64,000 bases of DNA from Anticarsia gemmatalis (lineage: Eukaryota; Arthropoda; Insecta; Lepidoptera; Erebidae), in contig NC_134745.1 of NCBI RefSeq assembly GCF_050436995.1, forward strand, positions 9,796,001 to 9,860,000, given 5' to 3'. Shown here piece after piece: positions 12,170 through 26,209 of the stretch. The notes below the pieces were generated by a model. That model had not been told where the DNA came from and ran no database searches. It worked only from the letters and a program-made list of their open reading frames with translations. The stretch's first letter is position 1. Each line of letters begins with the position of its first letter. A program made the position numbers and the translations under genes.

Positions 12170-12205
12170 ACCGAGAGTACCGGGAGTACCGGGGGTACCG
12201 GGCCA
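12170..12205. repeat. Short tandem repeat, 9-bp unit, four copies
   Basis: The units ACCGAGAGT, ACCGGGAGT, ACCGGGGGT and ACCGGGCCA lie head to tail. It is GC-rich against AT-rich surroundings. On the minus strand it would read Gly-Thr-Pro repeats, but there is no other sign that it is coding. Confidence 0.8.
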
Positions 12206-15200
12206 GGTGACAATTGCGTCCTCTCCGAGCTCGTAACCGCATCTTACCGTTACAATATGCACCCTCCACTGTACAGTTTTAATTGCTTTGCTCCATCCTT
12301 TACGGTGCAAAACAATGATAAATAAACCCCACTTTTACCCCCATTTTTAGGTCAAGTTATAAATTACACCGTGATAATGACCGCTCTGTCATTGGCCGGA
12401 TATTAAATGCGTTCAATAAATTTCTACGTTATTCTGTCATAATTTAATACCTTTGTTTTGAGATATTGATAAGTGAATTTTGTTTTAAAATTATGAACTT
12501 AAGTAATAAACCAAGTAAATTGAATAACGACGTCATATTTAAACATTTATATATTTCCATATTTAATTTATTTGTGTATTATGCAGTATACTGACTCAAA
12601 AAATCATACCTTTAAATTAGTTAATAACTCAATCCTATATTGAAAAATGTAAAACGTCGAACCACCCACCCAATTGTGTATTGAAAAATCAAATAATAAG
12701 TAGCATTCCGATTGCTCTCTATTATTGCCCCGGCATTCGGATATATTGAAATAGATGGCCTATAAACAATACATTTCGAGTTTCAATGGTAATAGAAAGA
12801 ACAATCGATATTTGAACCGTACATAAATCATTTAAAACATTTGTGGTACTTCGTGATAGTTTCAGATATTCAGCAAAATTATGTTTCTATTATGCAAAAT
12901 AAAGGATAAAATGTATGCAATTCGCTAAGGACAATTTCTCATAGCTTCAGCTGGCTTTAATACTGAAAAATGAAAGTCGTGGTGGTTGCAATATTAATGT
13001 AAACGTCGGGAACTTAGCACTTGACTAATTATATCGTTGAATTGTTACGTGCTAATGACTTTCAATATTATGGCTGGTTGTTACTTTGTTATTTGTTTTG
13101 GTCTACAAACAACATGATAAATAATACATGAACTCTATTCTTTAGACTTTGATAATAGTTTTTACCTGTAATTATTAGCGTGTCTATTTCGTGAATTATT
13201 CACGCATAATAATTTTATTTACCTTATTATTTATACATAATTTTATACAAACATATTTCCGAATTCGTTACGGTACACGCCAAAGCAATTTTTCAAATAT
13301 ACATAGCTCCAAAAATATATATTAAACAAAAACAAATAAAGGAATCACCGAAACGTGACTCATTTCAATCAACATTGCGTATTCTAAGCAAAGTTGTTTT
13401 CCTTTATCAAATAAATTATCTTTATTTTGTGAACAAGTAATTGTGTTTGTCCTTTATCGTCTTGTGAATATTATTCTGTTACGATGAACTCTATTTCTGT
13501 CCACATGAATGTTTCACAGACCGTAATGTACTGAATTTTAAAGTATTCGATTCATACAAATGAGCCTTTTTTCCAGTTGTCGCGCACAGGTTTTACTCTC
13601 CCATGTAATAGACTTTTTTCATTAAGTGTCTCGTAAATCAAACTTTTTTACAAACTGTTAAACCATTATTTTGTAAAGAAACTTTCAATTTTTCACGAAA
13701 ATTAATGACTTTCTTGTTAAAAAAAAATTGCAAAACGTTTTTTTTTCTATGTTATTTAGTATGAAAGGTTCATTACGAGTGAAGAATATGAATGAATCAA
13801 TTACCGATTCTTGATTAAAATAAGATCCGGAATCACTCTATTGAATAAAATTACTGTCAAAATTGACGTAACTTTGTTATATAGAATTTTTTATCAGTGA
13901 TGATTACACATTCTTCAAGGAGGAGAGTAGAACTGTCAATTTATTTGATTGTCAAAGCGTAGGGATTATTTAAAAAAAATCTTATACCTTGTAGTTCAAC
14001 TTGACGACATTAATGTTTAGAAGAAGGTAAAAATTGTGTCCTTTAGTCGACTCTTAGATAGTTTAAATGTTATACACTAAAGAGAAAACAATATCCATAC
14101 ATTTACTAGAAATTCGATAACCGGATAAGCAGCTGCTACTGTTTTCATATACCAATAGTTCAATCTATCCGTATAAGTTAAGGGAAATCCTTACTTTGCA
14201 TAATGACGGTACGCAATCTTCTGGGTATGGGTCAAAACCGCATTTACCAGCTTTTTCATCTTACTTTCCCATACGTAATGTAATCAGTCAATCAGAGAGA
14301 AGGTAATACGTTTATCCGTTTCACTATAGCTTTTTTTCATCCTTTGTATGTTATTTTGTTCGTTTTTTTAAGCGATGGAGATAAATCGTCGCGTTCCTCC
14401 TTTCACCTTCCGCGGCTTAAGTGTATTCTTTTATTATGATCCAAGGTAACGTCCAAAAACTCTTCAGTCTGATTTGAATTTAAAATACTCGGAGAGAACA
14501 ATGAGCCGCTCATCATTTTCCCTCCGACGCAGCGGACTCAGTATTTACATTATCCATCACGGAGCTATCAAATCTCCTGCAATTCTATTTGCCTTTGTTT
14601 GCTTCATAATCATGTATACCATTTCTATATAATTTATTCAATTATGTAAAGCTCTGAATTCTTACCAAAACTTGTCTCTATCTAATCTTTCGAGAAATTT
14701 ACGACGTTTTTTCATAACTCAGAATAAAGTAGTATAAAGGACTTTAGGCACTCAGATACCGTAGTGATAATCCGCTATAAATCTCGCAAGTTCAGGTTGC
14801 CAAAGAAAACTATCTGACGGCTAACGTTTTTATTTATGCCTTTGGCCTTTTGGACTAAGCACACATAATTTTGCCATAAATCCTAAAAAACCCATCCCGA
14901 TTTTATGCTTTCAAAATATCTCTAGATTTGCTATGACGTAAAATATCGTTCGTTTCATTAATTTCATCGTAATCAATATTTTCATGCAGCTAAATATAAC
15001 CACGGGGATCAAAAGGTCGTATTACCAAACGATCCCTCTAATATTGAAACGATTATGACTGAGATTAAAGTATGTACTGCAGTGCTCCAAAATTGGCACT
15101 CTAAATCACCAATTTCACATCAATTAGCCACGGCAGGGCTACAAAATGATTATGCTAATACACCAGGCAGGCAATTGCTTCCACGTTGGTTCCGCCGCTG

Positions 15201-16743
15201 TAATTAAAGTTCATCAGACATTCGCGTCGCGTCTTCAGCTCGCTTGTATATTGCTTTGCTGCAAACCTACTACTTAAAATAGACCTTCATTATTTCCTTT
15301 GTGCGACCCCTCGGTGGCCATGTCGGCTGAACTCGGCGGGGGGACGGGTGTCCGCCATTACAATGGATCCTACCTGTTTGCGGTAGCAAGGCGCTGCGTT
15401 GGCCTAACTACCGTCATAAATTGTGCAAGTGGCGAAGCGGTTGGGAGTTTTTCGTAGCAAGTCTTTAGAGAGCACTCAAGGGAACGGTTCGAGAGAAGAT
15501 TTCTTGCGTGAATTAAGCCAGTGCTACACGTTTGGGAATTTGCCTGGTACTGTACTAATGCTAATGCACACGGTACCTACACCAGACGCTCAGTAGTTAA
15601 GTGCCGCATTTACGGTGTCTGTATGCTCCATATGCAATTAAAGTGCTATTATGCACGTTGATTGCTCGTGTTCAATAGATTTTAATTGAAATAGTTTGAT
15701 TGAATTGGAAATATTAATAATGTAGAGTGGAGTGAATAAACATTATGTAAGGGGTTATTTGTGATACTGTAGTTAGTGAGTCTACGTACAGTTATACAGG
15801 TAGATTGTTGGAGTTCATTTGTGCAGTATTATGCATTTGATGTGGCGTCGGGCGAGGCGTAGCGATCCAGGCCGGAACATTGTCTCAAGGCATCGCGCTT
15901 CATAATGAGACGTGGCTCGCCAGATTGCTCGCAGCACCGCCCGGCTCGGGGGAAATTAAGACGGTTTATTTAGACATAGATATATCAAGCAGGAAAAATG
16001 TATGCTACGTAAAAATATTAGATTATGTAAAGCGTTTTTTATTTAAATATTCGTGCAGTCTGGGAATAAAGGGATCGCTTGTTATGTTACACCGTGTAGC
16101 CGCCAACTTGGCGTTTACCCCAAGGGGGAAAAGAAATGTCGGTGTAATTCATGGCAGATTTTTTAATGGATATGCTAAAAGGTAGCTATTTATTAGATAT
16201 TCAAAATATTAATGCCCTGCAACTACTCGAACTGATAAATATGGGGTCATACGAACGATGGGATTTTCTTCTCTAGTATCGAAGCGACAAAGAAGTCGGA
16301 AATAAAGGAGTTAGTTTGTTTACACAAATATTATCGTATTGTAAACAACGATACAGTTCTAGATTATTACTAGACTAATGTCAGCAATTCAATAGATAGA
16401 TCATATTTTTGATATATGAAATTGATACAATATCGACAGAATCTAAATGGATAGCCGCCCGGCTACATAAATAAGTTAGCAATCAGAAACATTTATCAAT
16501 GTGAATATTTTAATAGGTATGATTTTTATTTGAACTACTTTTTATTAGGGTGCCATTGTCAATATTTCGAAATATAAAATATAATGATTCAGCACTAATT
16601 TTTGTCTCGCAGGCTATGAATTTATTTTCAATGATTGGCCATATTTTGGCAAAAATTGTGAAATAAAAGTTTAACAAAATATACGTGTCTCTGTCTACGA
16701 AAAACAAATGTCAGTACTCAATAACAGCAGTAGAACGCAATGA
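12206..16743. other. Noncoding stretch with two GC-richer blocks
   Basis: Blocks at about 15300-15560 and 15840-15960 are less AT-rich than their surroundings and lack repeat hallmarks, so they could be regulatory DNA or untranslated exon. The frame at 15880-16185 (101 residues) opens with TTG, has no recognised motif, and is probably chance. Confidence 0.35.
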
Positions 16744-16773
16744 AACTAACATTCACAAATGTGAATGTTAGTT
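16744..16773. repeat. Perfect 14-bp inverted repeat with 2-base loop
   Basis: AACTAACATTCACA and its exact reverse complement are separated by AA. Confidence 0.85.
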
Positions 16774-18943
16774 TTAGTTTCGCGAAAAACCGTAAAATAA
16801 ATAAAAAAAGACAAAACACGTGGGTGTTTTGAACATCGGCACAACATCCATCATGACGATTACAAGGCAAATCGCTGACAATATCGATTACTGACAAGAA
16901 AAATAATATTTATGGCATTTCTGGACTGAACTTTTTGCATTATTCCCCTGTTTGTTTCAGTTTTTCAACTAACAACAAGGAAACACATTTTGGGCGAGAA
17001 ATGCGACGGAAAAGTTGCACAATAAACGGTAACCTTGATCTACGAATACGTGCAAAACATCTCTATTCCGAACTCGTAGTTTATATAATAAAGCGTTGAA
17101 CAGAACTTCGTAAAATATGTATTTACGATAGCACAAGAGCGATAAGTCTTCTTATTCGAGTTAGGACTACGATCACCGCGGACAAAATTAATTTTGTTTG
17201 GCTTGATAAGATTACGAATTATATTATTGATCCGCCGCAGATAAATAGGATCAGAATATTCTACATTTGGAGAAAGGCAAAAAAAAAACACTACTCAAAA
17301 TTGCAAAACGACTATTCAATATTTCCATCACACACTATGTCCAATCAGGCTAAGAGAAAGAGATATCTATTATAGTTCATCTGACTTACTATTGTATGAT
17401 AAACTTGGCATATATAATAATGAGCATACAAGCGTATGATACTGACAACCCGATTAAAGTTTACTTGCACATTCAATCCGTCATATTATGTTACTTTGAA
17501 ATAACTTTGATCTTCTGACAAACTCGTAATAATATCACAGCGAATATTCGGTAGTAGCTCGTACAAAATAGGTTAGCGGGTGTCGAAAGTGGTATATTAT
17601 CATCAAATATTAATTCGACGGATATTTGTCTTGAAACAGATATGACAAGGACTCGACATGCTTCTAATATAGCTATGTCAATAGTTCTATTAATAACTGT
17701 GGTTTTATGTCCGAATATAGAAATGTTACTAAATATTAAGTAATAGTCAGGAATAAAGGTTTTGGTTTTAAGTGGATAGATCTACTTTAGCAGGAAGAGG
17801 GTGAATCTCACAAAGTGCACACCAAATTTTGCAACGGTATAAATAACTTATGCCGAAGTATATACGTAATTTACGTAACAAATCACTGCAGAAAGACCCA
17901 AACGATTGATTAAGAGCGTGTAAATAGCATAAATTATTCTGTCTTTATACAGCTTTGAGCGTGTGCTCGCCCTTCTTAAATCCCCACGCACACAAGTAAG
18001 TGTGTATACGTCTGAATTACTGGCGCCTAGGAGAGCTTGAACCATTATATGACACCAGCAAGTTTGATGCTTATTACCCAATAAAACACCTATTGGTCTC
18101 CAGCGGGCAGTAATGCGGCACCTTCCACGACCTACAGACTTATCGATTGCTTAACTTCCAACTATTTCCCCGGTACTTATGTGCCTATGTGGCCACGATA
18201 CGTGTTTCTAAGAATAATTTTCCTATATTCTCAGACATGTCAGTCGACCTATTTTGATAATAGTTACCCCTGTACCAGATAAAAATATCTATCTACAGAA
18301 CGCCACGCTCCATTGCACTAATTGCGCGATTCGTAGAATATTTTTTGCTGAAAGTTTAAAGAGAGAAAAGTTTCTCCATAAGCTTTGAAGTAAAGTTAAA
18401 GCTGCTTGATGCTCACTTGTGATCTAAGAGATATTGTGTTGTTTGAAGTTTGGAAAATATGGACGGATAAACGGTTACGTGATAGTGTTGTGTATTCTCA
18501 CACTTTATAAAATTTACACAAGATATTTTCTTCTTAACAACCACAAGTATGAGCCGATTCAACTGAAATTTCCGAGAAATAAATAGAATATACCGTTGAA
18601 TATTTTTATCGGCTTATTAGACGTGCCAACGAAGCCGTGGGCGGTTGCTAGTACTACATTGTAACACTATTTTATCCGTACGTTCTTTTAAACACGTTTT
18701 CTCAGTATTATGTAGACATTTAAATCCTTTACCCCAGAGGGTGATAAATGGAGGGCACATAGACTTTAGCCGCGGCATAAAACATAATTTATGTTTTATT
18801 TTCGTGACTCAGTTGAATCAAACTTAATATCTCATTTGTCAAAATAAGCTTACCTTTCAGAAAATAAAGAAAATTCACTTCAATCGCTTTCTGTGTCTTT
18901 AATATTTATGTTGAAATAAAAAGAATTTGCTTGCTAATGATTT
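16774..18943. other. Noncoding AT-rich stretch
   Basis: No gene or recognised repeat. The short frames at 17040-17291 and 17848-18081 show no domain. Confidence 0.4.
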
Positions 18944-18978
18944 ATTTTGGTTTGTAAACAAACACATCAAACCAAAAT
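18944..18978. repeat. Inverted repeat with a forkhead-like loop
   Basis: The arms ATTTTGGTTTG (18944-18954) and CAAACCAAAAT (18968-18978) are perfect. The loop is TAAACAAACACAT, which with the preceding G resembles a forkhead factor binding site. It could be chance in AT-rich DNA. Confidence 0.6.
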
Positions 18979-20609
18979 ATTTAAATGTATTAGGTATTTG
19001 TAGGTAAGAAAGAAATCGGAAATAATATAGATGACTTTTCGTTTAGGCTTGGTCGGTTAAAAAGTGCGGTAAGTCGGATCGCTGTCAAGTGGTCCCACGC
19101 GAGGGGGAGCCGATCGGCAAGCAGCAAGATAACTGTATTCTGAAGCAATAAATTTTACCCCCTTTTTAAACACCCGCCCGGTAGGGATACCCACTTTACC
19201 AAAGGATTTTTGCCTTTTTTCAGGACGTAAATTCAGCTGGAATCACTTTTATAGTTGCAAATACATTAAACGAGCACAATACTTGAAACTAATAGCCTGT
19301 AAATTATTCTAGTCGTGGAAATTGAACGTTGAAATAGTTATCTACATCTTTATTGATGTTGTAGAATTGTGGCTCGTAAATTATGAAACGTGATAGATAT
19401 AGATATCAGAAAATGAATTTTTAAGCAGTAATTTTAGGTGTTTAATATAATATTAGCCTTAACTTCTATATTTACCCAGTAGTGTAATAGACTAAAGACA
19501 TTCAACATTGAATTAGTAAGTAGTCGTTTGAACATACGAATGTAACGTAGATTTTAAATAATCGAAGTTTACTTAACTTATTTTTACACTAAGCTGATTA
19601 TTAGGTACTCCATAGGCTAAGCAGGGTTAACGTCCGAGAAGTAAATTAAGACCTTAATCGGTAATAAAAACTAAAAAGTACTATTCAAATAACTATTACG
19701 AATCACAAACTTTTATTTCTAAGTACAACAAAATTGTTCTTTTCTCAAAGCGTTTTATTAAAGTCGTTTGAGCTTAATTTACGAAAACGGGACAAAACAG
19801 TAATGACAGTGTCGCGCGTTTGGCACTCAATGCTCGACTGCAGACGACATTGAACGATTTACGAATACCCAAGTGATTAATATGGAGTCCATCGATCGCT
19901 AGGGAAAAATAATGCTCGGCACACCCCGCCGATAAGAGCCTATTAGCTCTATTATTTATCAATATTTTCTCTTTAACCGCTGGATTTCCGAAGCATATTT
20001 GAATATGTGTTGTAGAATGTTTTTTCAAGTGTTTGCGTGTGAATATTCTGCTTGTCAACAGACGAGGTTTTCTACTAATGGCGTGGCTCAGAGTTTATGA
20101 CTTGTTAGGATGACAATAACATTAGCATAATGTCTGCTTTCGGTTTTCCAACTTTATTTATAGGCGTAAAGATAATGTAAGTACATATGCTGTACGTAAA
20201 AGTCGAAATCCATTTCGTTATTTTGGGTATTAGAGTTAGAAATATTTGGTTATTAAACCTACTGTAATATTATTATCTTTTATATCACATTTTTATATTT
20301 ATTCATATAGCCAGCCATTTGTTTTTATTTTAAACAGTGTACGTCGCGTTTACGATGAGTTTGAGCGTGGAGAGCAGTCTGCGGCGTTAAAAACACCTAT
20401 TACATTTTTATGCAAAGTTTTTTTATTAAAAGTTTGTTAGATGGTTGCTTTGAGACTACTTGACACTATGATGACACGAGAGTTTACTACTAAAATATCC
20501 TGCATGCAAACTGAACAAAGCTGCGTATATTATGTCGCTAGTCGTTGTGTAAAATAAACTGAATTAGAATAAACTTATTCAACATTTTAGATTTATTTTC
20601 AAAAACATA
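18979..20609. other. Noncoding stretch
   Basis: No recognised gene or repeat. A locally GC-richer segment at about 19080-19190 has no recognisable content. Confidence 0.4.
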
Positions 20610-20844
20610 TCTATACTATAATATTATAAAGCTGAAGAGTTTGTTTGAACGCGCTAATCTCAGGAACTATTGGGCTGATTTGAAAAATTCTTTCAGTGTT
20701 AGATAGCCCATCTATCGAGGAAGGCTATATCATCACGCTACGACCAAAAGGAGCAGAGTACCAGTAAAAAATGATACAAAAACGGGGAAAAATTTCACCC
20801 ATTCTCTCTTATTAGACCCAAGCGAAGTTACGCGGGTCAGCTAG
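20610..20844 (+). mobile_element. Nonautonomous Helitron (Lep1-like), copy 1
   Basis: It starts TCTATACT and ends GGGTCAGCTAG, inserted between A and T as expected for Helitrons. The body has GCTGAAGAGTTTGTTTG, ACGCGCTAATCTCAGGAAC and CCATTCTCTCTTATTAGACC as in the other copies. The 3' hairpin is decayed by point changes. No Rep/helicase is present, so it would have moved only with an autonomous partner. Confidence 0.85.
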
Positions 20845-23380
20845 TTGTCATATAATGGTCAAAATAAAGTGAATTCATGTTTTTAGGATAACTACGCATT
20901 TGAACTTATTGGTAGATAATAAAAAAAAGGTTTTTTTTTGCGTAAATTATATTCATTAGAAATGTTATTTAGTGACATTGTTACGATTACGACCCCTCTG
21001 AAACGAATTAGTTATGAAGTTTTTGATTTATATTATGATTATAAATAGTTCAGTCGTACGATAAAAATTGAAAATATTAACAAATACGATTCTTTATTAT
21101 TTGAATACTAATATTTATTGCAAAAGTTGTCGAGCTCGATACAAATCATGATTTTATTACTTTTGACGTGTTATTTCTAAACTCATGATATTAATATTGT
21201 AAAATATTTGCGAAATTGTTTTTTGGAGTCGGGTTGACACATCATAAATTAGAGTCATATCAATTTTGTGTTAAAAAAATGTAAATAGTATTTTTTGTTC
21301 AAAATAATTACGTATTTTGCTGAATATGAGTATGTGGAGATTCATTGTATTTAAAATTTAAAATAATGCATTAAATTTTGAAACAAATACCTAACTTCAA
21401 CTTTGATAATTTTATGGAATAATTTATCGTTTAGAATTATGTTTATGTCACTGACGTTTTTTACAAAGATTAAATTCTAAATTTTTATAATTACCATAAA
21501 AAGAGTAGATCCTTTGGTCCGAAAATCATGTCATCATTCATGTAATAAAGTAATAACTCGTTAGTTTATAGTTATATTTCGATAAACAACTGTCTTCGAT
21601 ATCTATTTGGGTACGAAACATGTAGAACAGGAGTACCGTTCGATTTTGTAATTTGCAAGCGAGGTCCATGTTCTGCCGTTGACATTTACTAATTTCATAC
21701 AACCTATACTAGAACGATGTTTAGGTGATTTTCCAATTTATTCTCCGTGATCCATTCTGCTAATTAATTGCAAAGTTCTAATAAACTCCATCGAAAACTA
21801 GTTTTATATTGTTTTGTCATTTTAATTAAAAATAATTGTAACTGGAAACACGTTTTGATTTTAGGTTTCATTTCATTTATGACTTCTTTTTCTTTTCTTG
21901 AACTCTTTTTCTATTAAACAACCATTTACAGGCTGCTTGTTGACACAAACGAACATTTTTGTTGTCGGTAACTAGTTGTTAGAAAGTTTCATCACTGAGA
22001 GAGATTTGAGACCTTAAAACCAAACCTACCTAATAACCCATTAAGCTATCAGTAAAACTACAAGTGTAATAGCAAACCAACACATTAATACCAAATCTGT
22101 CCGCAAAACAGAATAGTATGAAAAATACGAGTATTTGATAGTAGGGTGTGAACAAACATAGTTGCATAAAAGAGTGATGGTCTTCTGATAGCCATCGCGA
22201 CACGGCTTCCAGCGACATTTTTCACTCGCGCTTCAAATCGCAAGCCGACTTCATTGTGAATAATTTATGAAGAGGGCTCACAGTTCCTACTTTGTTTACA
22301 CTGTTCTATTGACATTTGCGCCAAGTTGTGCTATTGACTTATATTTTGACTTGACACCATTTTTGTAGCTGTGTTTATTTTACAAAATTATGAATTGTAG
22401 AGTATATAATTACGTTATATTTATTTGTATACTTGAGTTATGCCCGCACTATCTTATTCTCAAGATATTAAAAAATAAAATTAACATATTTATAATTAAT
22501 ACTTACTAAAAGAAAGGGAAGAACCAGAACAGTTCTCAGTTTTACTGTTTTACTAACAATCGCTTGGCATGGCAACAATCTCCGTGACGTAAGGTTGTGG
22601 CAATAGATATTTTTTATAATGATGTCCAACAACATTTTCCTCAATATCCGAATTCAAAACATTAAATCATAACGTATTACCACATTTATCATGAATCAAA
22701 CCAATCTGTATCAACAATATAGATAATGAGGGCATCGTCCAATTTATCATTCTAAAAATGTTCATAATTGCGCACATTATTCTGTGAATCGGGACAAGGG
22801 TGCCCGGGCTATTTGTATGTCGGCAGATAAACAAATTGTCCTTGTTTATTCAGATTTTTCATTAGCGCGATTATTAATTAAGTTGTACTACTTCATTAGC
22901 CGTCTATTTACAAGCTTTTGTGTATTTTTCTTATTTTCTTTACAATTACTGTTGTTCGTAATTATGTACGTAATCTTTGTTTTTATTCGCTGTTTGAGAC
23001 CGCTATGTAATTATGAGGGGTGATGATTACGGCACGGTAATTGACATTAACAATCATTGGATCGTATTTCAATATTATATATCTTTTGGGATAGTTGTAG
23101 TAAACATAATTTTAAGAAAAGTGTTTTACGTGGGGCTTTTTGACAGATGTGAAGAGACTGATATAGGTACAATAGGTAATTAATTACCTGGACGTAAATT
23201 CGATTTGTATTCATTTCAACCTGTTCGGTGTCCGATTTTTATGAATAAAATTGTATTGAATGTATTCTTTGTGACCTGTCATCTGATATCGGGATGACCG
23301 CTTTTTGTCTACTATTTCAGGTTTTTGTTTCACATTTTTACGTAGCGTATTGAAAATGTATGATAAACCTGTATGTTACG
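20845..23380. other. Noncoding AT-rich stretch
   Basis: No recognised gene or repeat family. The frames at 22030-22218 and 22784-23023 are rich in hydrophobic residues, as AT-rich noncoding DNA often is, and show no family motif. Confidence 0.4.
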
Positions 23381-23400
23381 CTGTTTCATATATGAAACAG
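23381..23400. repeat. Perfect 20-bp palindrome
   Basis: CTGTTTCATATATGAAACAG is its own reverse complement. Confidence 0.9.
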
Positions 23401-25947
23401 AAAAAAGACAATCGGTTGAAAGTATTATTTTTGTGTATACAAAAATAACAACGCAACAACACACCTGAATACAAATCTAGAACTTTAGACATTTCGAAGT
23501 TTGAAGTAGTCTTCGACACCACTAAGCCCAAGCACGAGCCAAAATACTTTCAAATAGGTTTTAAATTTTCTTTGAACGTTCATTTCCTTTGAACTCTTTG
23601 CTATATATAACGGAGCTCTGAATCGTTTCGCCACATCTAGTTTGTTAAACTTTTTCTTCGCTATGTGAATTTCATACGGTGTCGGAATTCGTGGAGTTTG
23701 GTGACGTTAGCAATGTCTAAGTTCGCATTGCATAGGCGGCGGTAGTGTACAGGCCGCTGCAGCGCTCACCGTCTGCAAATTGAATTTCTAAGTTATTCCC
23801 CAACTTGTGAAGGCACGAATGAAGTGAGCTCGTTCTCAGTTGTTGTTTCCCGACTTGGGACTCGATGATTGGAGCCGAGGGCACGAACGACTTCGGTTTA
23901 GACCAACTTCTCGCTTTCTAACACTCTGTTTAGATCGCTGCCGAGCAGCATAGCAAGTAGAATTCGATTATTTTATCGCTGTAAAGGTCCCTTCATACGT
24001 GACTACATTCATGTTTCCCCGGAATTATCATTTTGGAATATTCCTTTTTGTATTCACCGTATGCGAGGATCTAATAATAATCAGAAGTCGTACGCAAACA
24101 TTGCTGGGATTCTCGACTTTCATTTTATATTTGAATGTATAGACATTAATTTCGTATTATATGATTGCAGTCGCAGGTATTACCTGAGATTTTCCGCAAC
24201 AAATGCCGTGATGGTATGTACGTGGCGGGTGTACGTAGGCGTGTATAAGGTGGTTGTAAACGGGATCGGCTGTAATGGGAATTCATTAGCATGTAAACTG
24301 TCGCCTGGTGCGATACACTTGGCGTATCATTGTTTGACAGCCGTTTCACGCCGGCGCTCGGCTGCGGTCTGAACAAAGCGTGTCGTAAGTGATTTCGTGT
24401 TGGGAGCTTGACGCGATGCCCTTGAGAGATAACTCGTTCATTTCGTGAGCAGATTGAACCGATTCTCCTGTTCAAGACATGAATTTAAAATGCTCGATTT
24501 ACAATTCAGTTTCGTTCATGGAGCGACCCCAACTTTTTGTTTGAATCTGTACCTCCGTAACAAACGTGATTACATTTTTAATTAGATTCCTTTTTTTCAT
24601 CGTTTGTAGCGGGTAAGTACGGGCGGTTCGCGTGTATACTGTACATTAACACGCTACCTCTCATACCGCGTTACTCTACGATAATTGCTATTATTAACTT
24701 GAAAATTCACAGTCGATTTTAGACCCTATGCTAATAGTAAGAGAGTTACATATTGCGGTGCTATTTTAGATTTTTTACTTATTATTTTATACGGTGCTTA
24801 TGTTACTACTTCATAACGTTTCCCGTCTTTAGAGATTTCACATTACGGTTACGGTTTACTTTGGCGTAATTAGATCGAGCTCGAGTAATCCAATTATCGA
24901 AATTAACTGCGTAAATGAACGTAGGAAAAACAAAGGTACTTACCCAATGAGAATAAATAATTAATATGTTAAGTTAATGCTAGTTTGGTATAAATTGGAA
25001 CTAAAATATTAATTTGGATGTCTACCTACGTAATGTTCTAGAATACGGGCGTTCTGAATAGCACATATATTTAGGTCGTTCTGAACTAGTAAATTGAGTT
25101 GTTATTTCTGTAATAAGCGTGGATAAATTATCGTCAATTTTGATAGCCTCCCACAGTTCTGACTACTATTTTAACTTCGTTAATATTTCATGACTAAGTA
25201 GAAATCAATGCTAGGGTCGTTTTGGAAGCTAAGTAAACATTTGTAATAAACAGACACAGTTAATGAAGACATATAAGATTGCATGTAACGTGTAAATAAT
25301 TTAAACGAAACGTGAGATGTCACACGCAATCACTTCCTAAAACATGCAAATCACGGACTAGTACACACACCCCATTGATTTATGAGTATCACACATGAGA
25401 GTATGAACAAAATTCTTATAAAATATGACACCAAAATTCCGAACAAGTTTAATTCATAAAAACTGTAAATCGAATGGCGTAAATCAGTCCCAGTTTTGGA
25501 AGTCTTGTTCGGAGAATCAAAACAATAGTCTTTATTCCTTATTTCAGCATTGTACCGTATTTCGTAGAAACTGTATTTTTTTTACAATCGTTTTTTAATG
25601 TCAAACAAACGCCATTTGACAGTGATAAAATACTAAGTAGAAATTTGCACTATATTTTATTTATTATAGAATAAAGAAAATACCAAAATTTCGGACATGT
25701 GAATTCGGAAGTTAATAAATATATCGGGACATCGTTATCCGTTAAAATCACTGTGTAAGTGACCCAAATATAGACGTCCAATATTTTTAAACAAGATATT
25801 TCGCAAGCGAAACGAAATACACTGTCAGATACAAGTGGATTACGTCAATATTTAAGATAAATATTTTATAGTTCTCTTTAATGTAACAGTAAAAATTATT
25901 GCTTTAGTTTTCGTTATATTCTTTTAAAAGTCACGATATATGAGAGA
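23401..25947. other. Noncoding stretch with a GC-richer block at 23600-24480
   Basis: The block includes a TATATATAA at about 23602-23610, a GGCGGCGGTAG segment near 23735, and further CG-containing sequence to 24480. Overlapping frames on both strands at 24061-24475 show no domain. It could be regulatory DNA or an untranslated exon, but nothing decides this. Confidence 0.35.
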
Positions 25948-26209
25948 CTAGCTGACCCGCGCAACTTCGCTTGCGTCACATAAGAGAGAATGGGTAAAAA
26001 AATTCTCAGTTTTTGTAACATTTTTCACTGGTACTTTGCTCCTATGGGTAATAGCGTGATGATATATAGCCTATAACCTTCCTCGATAAATGGACTATCT
26101 AACACTGAAAGAATTTTTCAAATCGGCCCAGTAGTTCCTGAGATTAGCGCGTTCAAACAAACAAACAATCAAACAAACAAACTCTTCAGCTTTATAATAT
26201 TAGTATAGA
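25948..26209 (-). mobile_element. Nonautonomous Helitron (Lep1-like), copy 2
   Basis: Read on the minus strand it runs from TCTATACTAATATTATAAAG to GGGTCAGCTAG, between A and T flanks. The 3' hairpin CGCAA-GCGAAG-TTGCG lies just before the CTAG end. This is the best-preserved hairpin together with copies 3 and 5. Confidence 0.9.

Noticed and set aside
15880..16185. 101-residue frame that could be a small protein
   Set aside because: It opens with TTG, has no recognised motif, and no splice or leader context supports it.
24061..24475. Overlapping frames of 103 and 109 residues on opposite strands
   Set aside because: Both span the same GC-richer block, where stops are rarer by composition. 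Neither shows a domain.
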